Shown: positions 14,962-25,133, counted from the stretch's first letter. The stretch: 64,000 bases of DNA from Microbacterium sp. VKM Ac-2923 (GCF_022815605.1 NZ_JALGRP010000003.1:62001-126000), one strand, 5' to 3'. The notes: generated by a model not told the origin, from the letters alone. Numbers and translations are program-made.

Positions 14962-15986
14962 CCTCTCTGACTCTGGGCGGAGCGATCGGCGCCGGGCTCG
15001 CCCGGGCGATGCAGGACGACGATCGCGTGCTGCTGATGGGCGAGGACATCGGCAAGCTCGGCGGCGTCTTCCGCGTCACCGACGGTCTGCAGCGGCGCTT
15101 CGGTGCCGAGCGCGTCATCGACACCCCCCTCGCCGAAGCGGGCATCGTCGGCACGGCCGTGGGACTCGCGCTCCGCGGCTACCGGCCCGTCGTCGAGATC
15201 CAGTTCGACGGCTTCGTCTACCCCGCGTTCGACCAGATCGTGTGCCAGGTGGCGAAGCTGCACTACCGCAGCAGCGGTCGCATCCGGATGCCGCTCGTCA
15301 TCCGCATTCCGTGGGCGGGAGGCGTCGGTGCCGCCGAGCACCACTCCGAGTCGCCCGAGGCGTACTTCGTGCACACAGCCGGTTTGCGGGTCGTCGCGGC
15401 CAGCAATCCGCAGGACGCCTACGTGATGCTGCGGCAGGCCGTGGCATCCGACGATCCGGTCATCTTCTTCGAGCCGAAGCGGCTCTACCACTCGAAGGCG
15501 GAGGTCGATGTGGACATCGACCTCGCCGATGCTCCGCCGATGCACCTCGCGCGCGTCGCCCGCGAGGGCACCGACGCGACGATCGTCACCTACGGCGCCC
15601 AGGTGCGGACGGCCCTGGATGCCGCGCTCGCCGCGGAAGACGAGGGTCTCTCGCTCGAAGTCATCGACCTGCGATCGCTCTCGCCCCTCGACATGAACAC
15701 CGTCGCGGCGTCCGTCCGCAAGACCGGACGGGTCGTCGTCACCCACGAAGCCGCTCGCGAAGCGGGCCTGGGGGCGGAGCTGGTCGCGAGCATCACCGAG
15801 CAGTGCTTCGAGTACCTGGAGGCGCCGCCGGCCCGGGTGACCGGGCACGACATCCCCTATCCGCCGTCGAAGCTCGAGAAACACCACGTGCCGGATCTGG
15901 ATCGGATCCTGCACGCGGTGGACCGGGTGCTCGAGCGGGGCACCGCGGCACCGGCTGCCGCGACGATCGAGGGAGGCGTCCGATGA
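14958..15986 (+). CDS. bkdB: Branched-chain 2-oxo acid dehydrogenase E1 beta subunit
   Basis: A 342-residue partner of E1 alpha. Landmarks are LMGEDIGKLGGVFRVTDGL, DTPLAEAGIVG, EIQFDGFVYPAFDQ and the C-terminal transketolase domain beginning near residue 200 (VTYGAQVRTALDAA). It supplies the ThDP-activating glutamate and helps form the alpha2-beta2 heterotetramer that docks on E2. Start ATG overlaps the alpha stop and its stop overlaps the E2 start, so the three are translationally coupled. Confidence 0.92.
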   Translation: MTSLTLGGAIGAGLARAMQDDDRVLLMGEDIGKLGGVFRVTDGLQRRFGAERVIDTPLAEAGIVGTAVGLALRGYRPVVEIQFDGFVYPAFDQIVCQVAKLHYRSSGRIRMPLVIRIPWAGGVGAAEHHSESPEAYFVHTAGLRVVAASNPQDAYVMLRQAVASDDPVIFFEPKRLYHSKAEVDVDIDLADAPPMHLARVAREGTDATIVTYGAQVRTALDAALAAEDEGLSLEVIDLRSLSPLDMNTVAASVRKTGRVVVTHEAAREAGLGAELVASITEQCFEYLEAPPARVTGHDIPYPPSKLEKHHVPDLDRILHAVDRVLERGTAAPAAATIEGGVR

Positions 15987-17440
15987 TCGCCGAGTTCCTG
16001 CTCCCTGACCTCGGCGAGGGGCTACCCGAGGCCGAGATCGTGCACTGGCTCGTATCGGAGGGCGACGAGGTCACCCTCAACCAGACCATCGCCGAGGTCG
16101 AGACGGCGAAGGCGATCGTCGAGATCCCCTCGCCCTACGCCGGCACCGTGCAGGGACTGCACGCGGCGGCCGGTGACGTCGTCGCGGTCGGCTCACCCCT
16201 GGTGTCGTTCGCGGTGGAGGGGGCGGATGCCGACAGCCCGGTGCCCGCCTCTCACCTCGATGCGGCGCAGCTCGGCGCCGCCGCCGCACAGGGACGCGCG
16301 GTCGAAGCCGTCTTCGAGGAGCCGGGGGACACCGCCGCCGACGGCATCGCCACCCGCGCGACGCCGAACCTCGTCGGGTACGGGGCGGCGCCCTCGTCGG
16401 GAAACCGCCCGCGCCGGCGCGCGCGCGGCTCGGCGACCCCGACCATCGACAGCGACCACGCGGTGCGCGAGGCGGCTCCCCACGACGTGCTGCGGACCGG
16501 CCCGATCGACCTCCCGCTGGAGCGTCCGCGCTCCACGCCGCCGGTGCGCAAGTACGCGAAGGATCACGGCATCGACCTCGTGCTCGTCGCCGCGGCTCAC
16601 CCGGGTGAGGCGGTGACGCGCGCGCACGTGGAGGAGTACGCGGAGCGCGGGCCTGCGGCACCTGTCCCCGTGACGACGATGCCGTCGCCCGACGAGCTCC
16701 TCGCGAACGAACCCGTGTCGACGGTCCCCCCGGCCGAACACCGCGTCACCCGCACGCCCATCCGCGGCGTGCGCAAGCACACGGCGGCCGCGATGGTGCG
16801 CAGCGCCTTCACCGCGCCGCACGCGACGACGTTCCTCACGCTCGACGTGACCGCGACGACCGAGCTGCTGGCATCCCTGAAGCACGATCGGGCCCTCGAC
16901 GGGCACCGCATCGGTGTGCTGGCGATCGTCGCGAAGGCGGTGTGCCTCGCCCTCGGTCGCACGCCCGCGTTGAACGCCCGCTGGGACGAGGCCGCCGGCG
17001 AGATCGTCGAGCACCACTACGTGACCTTGGGCATCGCCGCCGCGACCGACCGCGGTCTCGTCGTGCCCCTTATCCCGGATGCCGACCGACTCCCGCTCGT
17101 CGAGCTCGCCGACGCGATCGCCGAGCTCGCCGCCACCGCCCGCGCCGGCCGCACCCCACCCGCCGCGATGACCGGAGGAACGTTCTCGATCACCAACGTC
17201 GGGGTCTTCGGAGTGGATGCCGGAACCCCCATCCTGAACCCGGGCGAGGCGGGGATCCTCGCCGTCGGCGCGGTACGCCGCACGCCGTGGGAGCACCACG
17301 GCGAGATCGCCCTCCGCGACGTCGTCACTCTCAGCCTCTCGTTCGACCACCGGTTGGTCGACGGGGCGGAGGCGGCGCGCTTCCTCACCGACGTGGCCGG
17401 GGTGCTGCGCGAACCCGGGAGGGCCATGCTGCTGCGCTGA
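15983..17440 (+). CDS. bkdC: Branched-chain 2-oxo acid dehydrogenase E2 (lipoyl acyltransferase)
   Basis: A 485-residue dihydrolipoamide acyltransferase. The lipoyl domain spans residues 1-80 with Lys43 in VETAKAIVEI; a peripheral-subunit-binding domain (TPPVRKYAKDHGIDLVLV) lies near residue 180; the catalytic domain starts near 255 and ends with SFDHRLVDGAEAARF, holding the active-site histidine and aspartate. It moves the acyl group from E1 to CoA and is the core of the complex. Long linkers make it larger than the 393-residue mycobacterial BkdC. No E3 (lipoamide dehydrogenase) gene is in the window, so E3 must be supplied from elsewhere. Confidence 0.92.
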   Translation: MIAEFLLPDLGEGLPEAEIVHWLVSEGDEVTLNQTIAEVETAKAIVEIPSPYAGTVQGLHAAAGDVVAVGSPLVSFAVEGADADSPVPASHLDAAQLGAAAAQGRAVEAVFEEPGDTAADGIATRATPNLVGYGAAPSSGNRPRRRARGSATPTIDSDHAVREAAPHDVLRTGPIDLPLERPRSTPPVRKYAKDHGIDLVLVAAAHPGEAVTRAHVEEYAERGPAAPVPVTTMPSPDELLANEPVSTVPPAEHRVTRTPIRGVRKHTAAAMVRSAFTAPHATTFLTLDVTATTELLASLKHDRALDGHRIGVLAIVAKAVCLALGRTPALNARWDEAAGEIVEHHYVTLGIAAATDRGLVVPLIPDADRLPLVELADAIAELAATARAGRTPPAAMTGGTFSITNVGVFGVDAGTPILNPGEAGILAVGAVRRTPWEHHGEIALRDVVTLSLSFDHRLVDGAEAARFLTDVAGVLREPGRAMLLR

Positions 17441-17812
17441 CCGACCTCGCGCCGCGCGCGAGAGCGACCGGGTGCCGGGGGAGTCGTCGCCCGGGCGCCC
17501 CGAATACCGCGAAATGCCGGATGCTCCGGGAGCCCGGACGCACGTGGGGGTGCGCCCGGGTTCTCGGGCGGGCGTGTGGGTGCGCTCGCCGAACCCGGGC
17601 GGACGCCGGGGTGGAGCCGGGCTCCCGGCGTTCCGATGCACGCGGGGTGGGCCCGTGTGGCGGATAGGGCCGGACCGGTTCGCGGATCGGGACTCCGGAC
17701 GCACGCGGGGTGATTTCGCGCGGCGCGTAGGGCCGGGCCGGCCCGCGGGTCGGGGATCCGGACGCACTCGGGGTGATCCCGTGTGGCGCGTAGGGCTGGG
17801 CCGGCGCGGGGG
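17441..17812. other. Intergenic stretch holding a 63-bp tandem repeat
   Basis: 372 bp between bkdC and the convergent TetR gene. The right half is the 63-bp repeat listed separately. The left half is very GC rich, with several CCCGGG-type short inverted repeats and no convincing gene. The frames across it are open only because of the base composition. Confidence 0.6.
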
Positions 17813-17815
17813 TCA
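17631..17815. repeat. 63-bp tandem repeat, three diverged copies
   Basis: GCACGCGGGGTG recurs at 17638 and, one base short, at 17701, then as GCACTCGGGGTGATCCCG at 17764: a steady 63-bp period. Each unit also holds a GTGTGGCG or CGCGGCGCG core and a TAGGGC(C/T)GGGCCGG segment. The copies differ by about 15-25 percent, so the array is old. It abuts the 3' end of the TetR gene. Confidence 0.75.
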
Positions 17816-18643
17816 GGCCGTCAACGCAGCGAGGGCCATGCGCGTCAGCGTGGGGCGCACGCGGGCGGCGGGGACACCGCGGACGCTGTGAGGTGTGGAG
17901 TTGATGAGCCCGAAGCACGCGAGCGCCCGCACCCGTCGCTCGGCCGGGGTCTCGGCATCCGGGAACTCCCGCGCGAGCGCCTCGGTCCACACCTCGACGT
18001 AGGCGTTCTGCAGGTCGCGCACGGTGCGGCGGTCGTCGGGGGAGAGGCGGTCGAGGTCGCGGTCCTGAACCCGGATGACGGAGGCTTCGGCGAGCGCGAA
18101 AGCGACGTGGAACTCGACGAGGGCGCGGAGGGGAGCGGCTGCGGGGTGTGCAGGACGGCGGGGGGACTCGTCGACACGCCGGTCGGCGGGTTGCCGGGAC
18201 GGCGTGTCGGCGCCGGCATCCGCGGTTGTGCTCGCGTCGGGGGTGGAGGGGTCGGCATCCGCTGTTGTTCCGGCGCCCCGGGCGACGTCGGTGGCCGCGC
18301 GGCCGCCGGCGAGCAGGCGCTCGCTGACGTCGACGAGGATCGCGCCGAGCAGGGCCTGCTTTCCGGCGACGTGCCGGTAGACCGCGGGGCCACTCACCCC
18401 GACGGCGGCACCGATGTCTTCGAGGGTGACTCCGTCGAAGCCGCGCTCGGCGAACAGGCGTGCGGCGGCCGCGAGAAGGGCGGTGCGACGCTCGGCCTTC
18501 GCACGATCGCGAGAGGTGCCGGTCGCCGCCGCCGGAGCGGATGGCGCGGCATGCGTCGCGGCCGCACGTGACTCCTCGGTGCCCGCGCCGGTGCGTCGGA
18601 TGGTCGCGGCCGGGGGCTCGTCGCGCGCTCTTGTCATCGGCAT
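17813..18643 (-). CDS. TetR-family regulator of the leucine catabolic operon
   Basis: A 276-residue TetR protein. The helix-turn-helix domain (about residues 45-100: LLAAAARLFAERGFDGVTLE, then VSGPAVYRHVAGKQALL) is typical of the SACE_7040/KstR-like class. The C-terminal ligand domain resumes at about residue 165. Between them is an insertion of some 50 residues rich in Ala, Asp, Thr and Pro. It is divergent from the carboxylase operon and faces a strong palindrome, its likely operator. The mycobacterial counterpart by position is Rv2506 (BkaR). The start may be ATG 18643 or 18637. The N-terminal 40 residues look disordered. Confidence 0.88.
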   Translation of the reverse strand: MPMTRARDEPPAATIRRTGAGTEESRAAATHAAPSAPAAATGTSRDRAKAERRTALLAAAARLFAERGFDGVTLEDIGAAVGVSGPAVYRHVAGKQALLGAILVDVSERLLAGGRAATDVARGAGTTADADPSTPDASTTADAGADTPSRQPADRRVDESPRRPAHPAAAPLRALVEFHVAFALAEASVIRVQDRDLDRLSPDDRRTVRDLQNAYVEVWTEALAREFPDAETPAERRVRALACFGLINSTPHSVRGVPAARVRPTLTRMALAALTA

Positions 18644-18665
18644 CCTGTCGAGTTAGCCTGGGTTC

Positions 18666-18687
18666 TCAGTTAGTCTACATTAACTGA
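18666..18687. promoter_or_regulatory. Palindromic operator between TetR gene and carboxylase operon
   Basis: TCAGTTA (18666-18672) and TAACTGA (18681-18687) are perfect inverted arms with an 8-bp centre. A related half, GAGTTAGCC, lies 15-20 bp to the left. The site overlaps TAGTCT on the plus strand and TAGACT on the minus strand, both plausible -10 boxes, so the repressor would block both directions. AT-rich dyads of this kind stand out strongly in this GC-rich sequence. Confidence 0.7.
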
Positions 18688-18731
18688 ACCTTGCGGGCTC
18701 GTCGACGATGCGGGCCCGAGACGGAGCCGCC

Positions 18732-20339
<1,608 letters not shown>

Positions 20340-20353
20340 TCGGCGTGAACGCG

Positions 20354-22612
20354 ATGTCCGGTGCTCCCGCCCCCGCGGCAGTACCTGTGCCCGTGCCCGC
20401 GGCGGTGCTCAAGCCCGCCTCGGCGCCTCGTCGCGGCCGGCGCCCTTTCGACGCCGTGCTCGTGGCCAACCGCGGCGAGATCGCGCGCCGGGTGTTCCGC
20501 ACGCTCCGGCGGCTCGGCATCCGCTCGGTCGCCGTGTACACCGATGCCGACGCCGGAGCGGTCCACGCCCGCGAGGCCGACCGTGCCGTGCGGGTGCCCT
20601 CGTACCTCGACGTCGACGCCGTGGTCGCTGCGGCGGTGTCCTCGGGAGCGGATGCCGTGCACCCGGGCTACGGGTTCCTCAGCGAGAACGCCGGGTTCGC
20701 CCGCGCGTGCGCCGCCGCCGGGATCGTCTTCGTCGGCCCGGGGGTCGAGGCGCTCGAGGTGATGGGCGACAAGATCCGTGCGAAGCAGCACGTCGCCGCC
20801 CACGGGGTGCCGACGGTGCCGGGGTTCTCGGCCGTCGGGCTGTCCGACGCCGAGATCGCCGCGCGGGCGGGGCAGACCGGATACCCGCTGCTGGTGAAGC
20901 CGTCCGCGGGAGGCGGAGGCAAGGGGATGACGATCGCCACCGGCCCCGACGACCTCGTCGATGCGCTCGCGACCGCCCGCCGCGTGGCCGTCGCTGCGTT
21001 CGGTGACGACACCCTGCTGCTGGAACGCCTGCTCGAGCGGCCCCGGCACATCGAGGTGCAGGTGCTCGCCGACGCACACGGCACGACCCTGTCTCTCGGG
21101 GAGCGCGAGTGCACCCTGCAACGGCGGCACCAGAAGGTGATCGAGGAGGCCCCCTCGTCGGTGGTGGAAGCCGAAACCCGCGCACGCCTCGGTGCGGCCG
21201 CCGTCGCCGCCGCCCGCAGCGTCGGCTACCTCGGAGCCGGGACCGTGGAGTTCCTCGTCGCCGGAGACCGCCTCGACGAGCCCTTCTTCATCGAGATGAA
21301 CACGCGCCTGCAGGTCGAGCACCCGGTGACCGAGCTCGTCACGGGCGTCGACCTCGTCGAGCAGCAACTGCGCACAGCCGCCGGACTCGCGCTCGACCTG
21401 CCCGAGATCCACCTCGACGGACACGCGATCGAGGCGCGGGTGTACGCCGAGACCCCCTCGCGCGGATACCTGCCCGCGATCGGGACGGTGACCCACTGGC
21501 ATCCGGGAGCCGCCCGCGTCGACAGTGCGGTCGAAACCGGCGGCGTGATCACCGCGCACTACGACCCCCTGATCGCGAAGGTCATCGCGCACGGGCCCGA
21601 TCGGGAGACGGCACTGGCCCGGCTCGACGCCGCCCTCGCCGACACCGTCGTGCTCGGCGTCGACACGAACATCGCCGACCTGCGCGCCCTGCTCGCCGAC
21701 CCCGCCGTGCGCGCGGGCGACCTCGACACGGGGCTGCTCGACCGGCGCGGCACGCCCGAGGTGCCGGAGCCGAGCGCAACGGCGCTCGCGGCGGTCGCAG
21801 CGCGTGCGGGGAGGATCGCGGATGCCGAAACCCCGACCGGCGGCTCGGTCTGGGGCCGGGTGGGCGCGTGGCGTGCCGGGGGAGCGGTACCCGCGCGCAC
21901 CGTGCACCTCGAGGATGACGCGGGCCGCGGGCACACGGTGCCGCTGCCCGAGGGCGATGAGCCGCCGCGCGTCGTCGTCGCGGACGGCGAGCCCGGTGAG
22001 TACTGGGTGCACGCCGATGGGCTGGCGCACCGCCTGCGTCTGCTGTCGCGGCGGGAGGCCGCAGCTCGCCGTCGCGCGAGCGCCGGACGCGTTCCGGGAG
22101 CCGTCGACCCCGACCTGGTCGCGCCGCTCCCCGGCACCGTCGTCGCCGTGCACGCGGTCGAGGGCGAGGTGGTCGAGGCGGGAGCCCGGCTCGTCACGAT
22201 CGAGGCCATGAAGATGGAGCACACCGTGATCGCTCCCCACGCGGGGACGGTGCGGCTACGGGTCGCCGCGGGCGCCCAGGTCGCGCGCGATGCGGTGGTC
22301 GCGACGGTGACTCCCCGGCCCGCCGACCGACAGGCCGGAATCCCGGAGCGAGACGCCCAGCTGCCTGAGCCGGAGTCCGATGGCTCTGAACCGGAGTCCG
22401 AGGTCTCTCAGCCGGAGTCCGACGTCCGTGAGCCGGAGTCCGAGGTCCCTGTGCCGGAGTCCGAGGTCCCTGTGCCGGAGTCCGAGGTCCCTGTGCCGGA
22501 GTCCGAGGTCCCTGAGCGTGTCGAAGGGACCGGAACCCCCACCCTCGCCGAGCCGGGCGATCCCGCCGGTGTCCCGGCATCCATCCCATCCCACAAGGAG
22601 ACACTCCCGTGA
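20354..22612 (+). CDS. accA1: Acyl-CoA carboxylase alpha subunit (biotin carboxylase and carrier) with repeat tail
   Basis: A 752-residue subunit that carboxylates biotin with ATP and bicarbonate. Biotin carboxylase domain at about residues 37-480 (ANRGEIARRVFRTLRRLGI, KPSAGGGGKGMTI, EMNTRLQVEHPVTE), a linker, and the carrier domain near 585-650 with biotinylated Lys620 in EAMKMEH. About 97 further residues follow, where relatives end near 650-670. This tail holds seven heptads of the form PESEVPV and ends in hairpin element B and a low-complexity stretch. The start is ATG 20354; a GTG nine bases earlier is possible. The gene overlaps the dehydrogenase gene by GTGA, so the tail is translated if no frameshift exists. 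Confidence 0.92.
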   Translation: MSGAPAPAAVPVPVPAAVLKPASAPRRGRRPFDAVLVANRGEIARRVFRTLRRLGIRSVAVYTDADAGAVHAREADRAVRVPSYLDVDAVVAAAVSSGADAVHPGYGFLSENAGFARACAAAGIVFVGPGVEALEVMGDKIRAKQHVAAHGVPTVPGFSAVGLSDAEIAARAGQTGYPLLVKPSAGGGGKGMTIATGPDDLVDALATARRVAVAAFGDDTLLLERLLERPRHIEVQVLADAHGTTLSLGERECTLQRRHQKVIEEAPSSVVEAETRARLGAAAVAAARSVGYLGAGTVEFLVAGDRLDEPFFIEMNTRLQVEHPVTELVTGVDLVEQQLRTAAGLALDLPEIHLDGHAIEARVYAETPSRGYLPAIGTVTHWHPGAARVDSAVETGGVITAHYDPLIAKVIAHGPDRETALARLDAALADTVVLGVDTNIADLRALLADPAVRAGDLDTGLLDRRGTPEVPEPSATALAAVAARAGRIADAETPTGGSVWGRVGAWRAGGAVPARTVHLEDDAGRGHTVPLPEGDEPPRVVVADGEPGEYWVHADGLAHRLRLLSRREAAARRRASAGRVPGAVDPDLVAPLPGTVVAVHAVEGEVVEAGARLVTIEAMKMEHTVIAPHAGTVRLRVAAGAQVARDAVVATVTPRPADRQAGIPERDAQLPEPESDGSEPESEVSQPESDVREPESEVPVPESEVPVPESEVPVPESEVPERVEGTGTPTLAEPGDPAGVPASIPSHKETLP
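22371..22517. repeat. 21-bp tandem repeat coding a PESEVPV heptad, next to hairpin element B
   Basis: CGGAGTCCGA starts at 22371, 22392, 22413, 22434, 22455, 22476 and 22497, a strict 21-bp period with seven copies. The last four units are identical over GAGGTCCCTGTGCCGGAGTC. The GGTCCCT in each unit equals the left arm of the hairpin element that follows, so the array looks like expansion from that arm. It stays in frame in the carboxylase gene. Confidence 0.9.
22507..22531. repeat. 25-bp hairpin element, copy B
   Basis: GGTCCCT (22507-22513) and AGGGACC (22525-22531) flank GAGCGTGTCGA. Its reverse complement equals copy A at 12915-12939 except for one loop base. This copy lies inside the coding tail of the carboxylase alpha gene and encodes PERVEGT. 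Confidence 0.7.
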
Positions 22613-23784
22613 GCATCGACAGCCAGCAGTCCTTCACCGATGACGAGCGCGAGCTCGGCGCGATGGTGCGCGAGTTCGCCGACGAGGTGATCGCGCCCCG
22701 CTCCTACGAGGCCGACCGCGCGCACGAGCTGCCGCTGGACATCGTCGCGCAGATGGGCGAGCTGGGGCTGTTCGGCCTGCCCTTCCCGGAGGAGGTCGGC
22801 GGGCAGGGCGGCGACTACGCCAGCCTCTGCGTCGCGATCGAGGGCATCGCCCGCGTCGACCAGTCGCTCGCCATCACCCTCGAGGCCGGTGTGGGCCTCG
22901 GCGCCATGCCCGTCTACCGCTACGGCACCGAGGCGCAGAAGGCCGAATACCTCCCCGATCTCGTCGCCGGTCGCGCGCTCGCCGGGTTCGGCTTGACCGA
23001 AGCCGAGGCGGGCAGTGACGCCGGCGCCACCCGCACGACCGCGCGGCTCGAGGGCGAGGAATGGGTGATCGACGGGTCGAAGCAGTTCATCACCAACTCG
23101 GGCACCGACATCACCCGTTTCGTCACGGTCACGGCCGTCACCGGTCGTACCGGCGACCGCCCCGAGATCTCGACGATCATCGTGCCGAACGGCACCCCGG
23201 GCTTCACCGTGGGACCCGCCTACGACAAGGTCGGCTGGAACGCCTCCGACACCCACCCGCTCACCTTCGACGGCGTGCGGGTGCCCGCGGCGAACCTGCT
23301 CGGCGAACGCGGTCGTGGCTTCCAGAACTTCCTGCGCACCCTCGACGAGGGGCGCGTCGCGATCGCGGCCCTCGCGACGGGAGCCGCGGAGGGATGCCTC
23401 GAGGCGGCCGTCGAATACGCACGCAGCCGCACGGTCTTCGGCGAGCGCCTGTCGACGCGGCAGAGCATGCAGTTCCTGCTCGCGCGCATGCACGCCCGCG
23501 TCCACACCGCCCGCCTCGCGTGGGTGCACGCCGCGCGCCTGTGCGACGCGGGGAAGCCGTTCACGGTGGATGCCGCCGTCGCCAAGATGACGGCGAGCGA
23601 CGCCGCAATGGCCAACGCACGCGACGCGACACAGGTGTTCGGGGGCAACGGCTTTATCAACGAATACCCCGTCGCCCGGCACTACCGCGACTCGAAGATC
23701 CTCGAGATCGGCGAGGGCACGACCGAGGTGCAGCTCATGGTGATCTCGCGCGCGCTCGGGCTCACCGGTACCGTTGCCGCATGA
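22609..23784 (+). CDS. Acyl-CoA dehydrogenase (isovaleryl-CoA dehydrogenase type)
   Basis: A 391-residue FAD enzyme that desaturates short branched acyl-CoAs and passes electrons to ETF. Signatures: LAGFGLTEAEAGSDAGATRT (FAD/acyl-CoA contact), the middle-domain KVGWNASDTHPLTFDGVRVP, RTVFGERLSTRQSMQF, and the C-terminal ATQVFGGNGFINEYPVARHY with EIGEGTTEVQLMVISR. The position between carboxylase and MaoC genes matches mycobacterial FadE19 (Rv2500c), so isovaleryl-CoA from leucine is the likely substrate. GTG start overlaps the previous stop. Confidence 0.92.
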   Translation: MSIDSQQSFTDDERELGAMVREFADEVIAPRSYEADRAHELPLDIVAQMGELGLFGLPFPEEVGGQGGDYASLCVAIEGIARVDQSLAITLEAGVGLGAMPVYRYGTEAQKAEYLPDLVAGRALAGFGLTEAEAGSDAGATRTTARLEGEEWVIDGSKQFITNSGTDITRFVTVTAVTGRTGDRPEISTIIVPNGTPGFTVGPAYDKVGWNASDTHPLTFDGVRVPAANLLGERGRGFQNFLRTLDEGRVAIAALATGAAEGCLEAAVEYARSRTVFGERLSTRQSMQFLLARMHARVHTARLAWVHAARLCDAGKPFTVDAAVAKMTASDAAMANARDATQVFGGNGFINEYPVARHYRDSKILEIGEGTTEVQLMVISRALGLTGTVAA

Positions 23785-24248
23785 TCGAGCAGCGGGGCCT
23801 GTATCTGGAGGAGTTCGTCGTCGGAGAGAGGTACGCGCACCGGCCAGGTCGCACCGTCACCGACGCCGACAACGTGCTGTTCACCACCCTCACGATGAAC
23901 ACCCAGGCACTCCACCTGGATGCCGCCTTCTCGGCGGGCCAGCCGTTCGGCCGACCGCTGGTGAACTCGATGTGGACGCTGTCGACGCTCATCGGGCTCT
24001 CGGTCACGCAGCTCACGCAGGGAACGCTCGTCGCGCAGCTCGGCTTGACCGATGTGAGTTTCCCCGCGCCGCTCTTCGTCGGCGACACCCTCACGGCCCA
24101 GACGGAGGTGATCTCGGTGCGGCCGTCGGCATCCCGTCCGGGGCAGGGGGTCGTCGTGCTCGCGCACACGGGCTGCTCGCAGAACGACGAGATGGTCGTC
24201 ACCGCCACCCGCACGGTGCTGGTGTGGGCGACGGACGGTTCGCGGTGA
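23781..24248 (+). CDS. MaoC-family enoyl-CoA hydratase
   Basis: A 155-residue single hot-dog-fold hydratase. The hydratase-2 motif is readable as LFTTLTMNTQALHLDAAFSA (residues near 33-52), with the catalytic Asp/His region, followed by FGRPLVNSMWTLSTLIGL. Such enzymes add water to trans-2-enoyl-CoA with R stereochemistry. By position it corresponds to Rv2499c, the partner of the lyase downstream; in leucine breakdown it would hydrate 3-methylglutaconyl-CoA. ATGA overlap with the dehydrogenase and GTGA overlap with the lyase give tight coupling. Confidence 0.88.
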   Translation: MIEQRGLYLEEFVVGERYAHRPGRTVTDADNVLFTTLTMNTQALHLDAAFSAGQPFGRPLVNSMWTLSTLIGLSVTQLTQGTLVAQLGLTDVSFPAPLFVGDTLTAQTEVISVRPSASRPGQGVVVLAHTGCSQNDEMVVTATRTVLVWATDGSR

Positions 24249-25051
24249 CCTTCACGCTCGGCCCCGCCCTGTTGTTCGTCCCCGGTGACCGGCCGGAGCG
24301 GCTGTCGAAGGCTCTCGAGCGGGCGGACGCCGCGATCCTCGATCTCGAGGATGCCGTCTCTCCGGATGCCAAATCGGCCGCGCGGGACGCCCTGGTCGCC
24401 GCCGATCCCGACCCGGCCCGCGTCATCGTCCGCGTGAACGCTCCCACCACGCCCGACTTCGCGCGGGACCTCGCCGCCCTGGCGCAGACCCGCGTACGCA
24501 CGGTGATGGTCGCCAAGGCGGAGGATCCGGCATCCCTCGCCGACCTGTCGGAGTACGCGGTGATCGCCCTGTGCGAGACCGCGCGGGGAGTGCTCTTCGC
24601 GAAAGTCCTCGCCGAGCTGCCGCAGGTGGAGGCGCTGATGTGGGGCGCGGAAGACCTGGTCGCCAGCCTCGGCGGCACGTCGAGCCGCTTCCCCGACGGC
24701 GGATACCGGGACGTCGCCCGGCTGGCTCGCGCCCGCGTGCTGCTGGCCGCGGGTGCGTTCGGAAAGCGGGCGATCGACGCCGTGCACGTCGACATCGCCG
24801 ACCTCGACGGGCTCGCGGCGGAGGCACGGGATGCCGCGGCTTCCGGCTTCGCCGCCACCGCGTGCATCCACCCGGGGCAGGTGGAGACGATCCGTGCGGC
24901 GTACGCACCGGTGCCCGCCGATGTCGCGTGGGCACGGGGCGTGCTCGCGGCCGCGGAGGGCGAGCGCGGGGTGTTCCGTTACGAGGGACGCATGATCGAC
25001 GAGCCGATCCTCCGTCACGCGCGGTCGGTGGTGGCGCGGGCGGGGGAGTAG
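24245..25051 (+). CDS. CitE-like beta-hydroxyacyl-CoA lyase (HpcH/HpaI family)
   Basis: A 268-residue TIM-barrel lyase cleaving beta-hydroxyacyl-CoAs. Motifs: LFVPGDRPERLSKALE, ILDLEDAVSPDAK, VIVRVNAP, ALCETARGV and LMWGAEDLVASLGG, which carry the CoA- and Mg2+-binding residues. The mycobacterial counterpart Rv2498c is reported to act on (R)-3-hydroxy-3-methylglutaryl-CoA in leucine breakdown and on citramalyl-CoA in itaconate breakdown. No classical HMG-CoA lyase is in this operon, so the same role is inferred here. GTG start overlaps the MaoC stop. Last gene of the operon. Confidence 0.88.
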   Translation: MTFTLGPALLFVPGDRPERLSKALERADAAILDLEDAVSPDAKSAARDALVAADPDPARVIVRVNAPTTPDFARDLAALAQTRVRTVMVAKAEDPASLADLSEYAVIALCETARGVLFAKVLAELPQVEALMWGAEDLVASLGGTSSRFPDGGYRDVARLARARVLLAAGAFGKRAIDAVHVDIADLDGLAAEARDAAASGFAATACIHPGQVETIRAAYAPVPADVAWARGVLAAAEGERGVFRYEGRMIDEPILRHARSVVARAGE

Positions 25052-25133
25052 CGTCGCGGGGCGGTGCGGGTCCGGGGAGGGAGCGTCGCGAGGGCGGTGC
25101 CGGCCGGGGACAAAGCGTCGTGAGGGCTGAGTC

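Noticed and set aside
22371..22517. Regular 21-bp repeats as a CRISPR array
   Set aside because: The copies are directly adjacent with no unique spacers, they stay in frame with a gene, and no cas genes are near.
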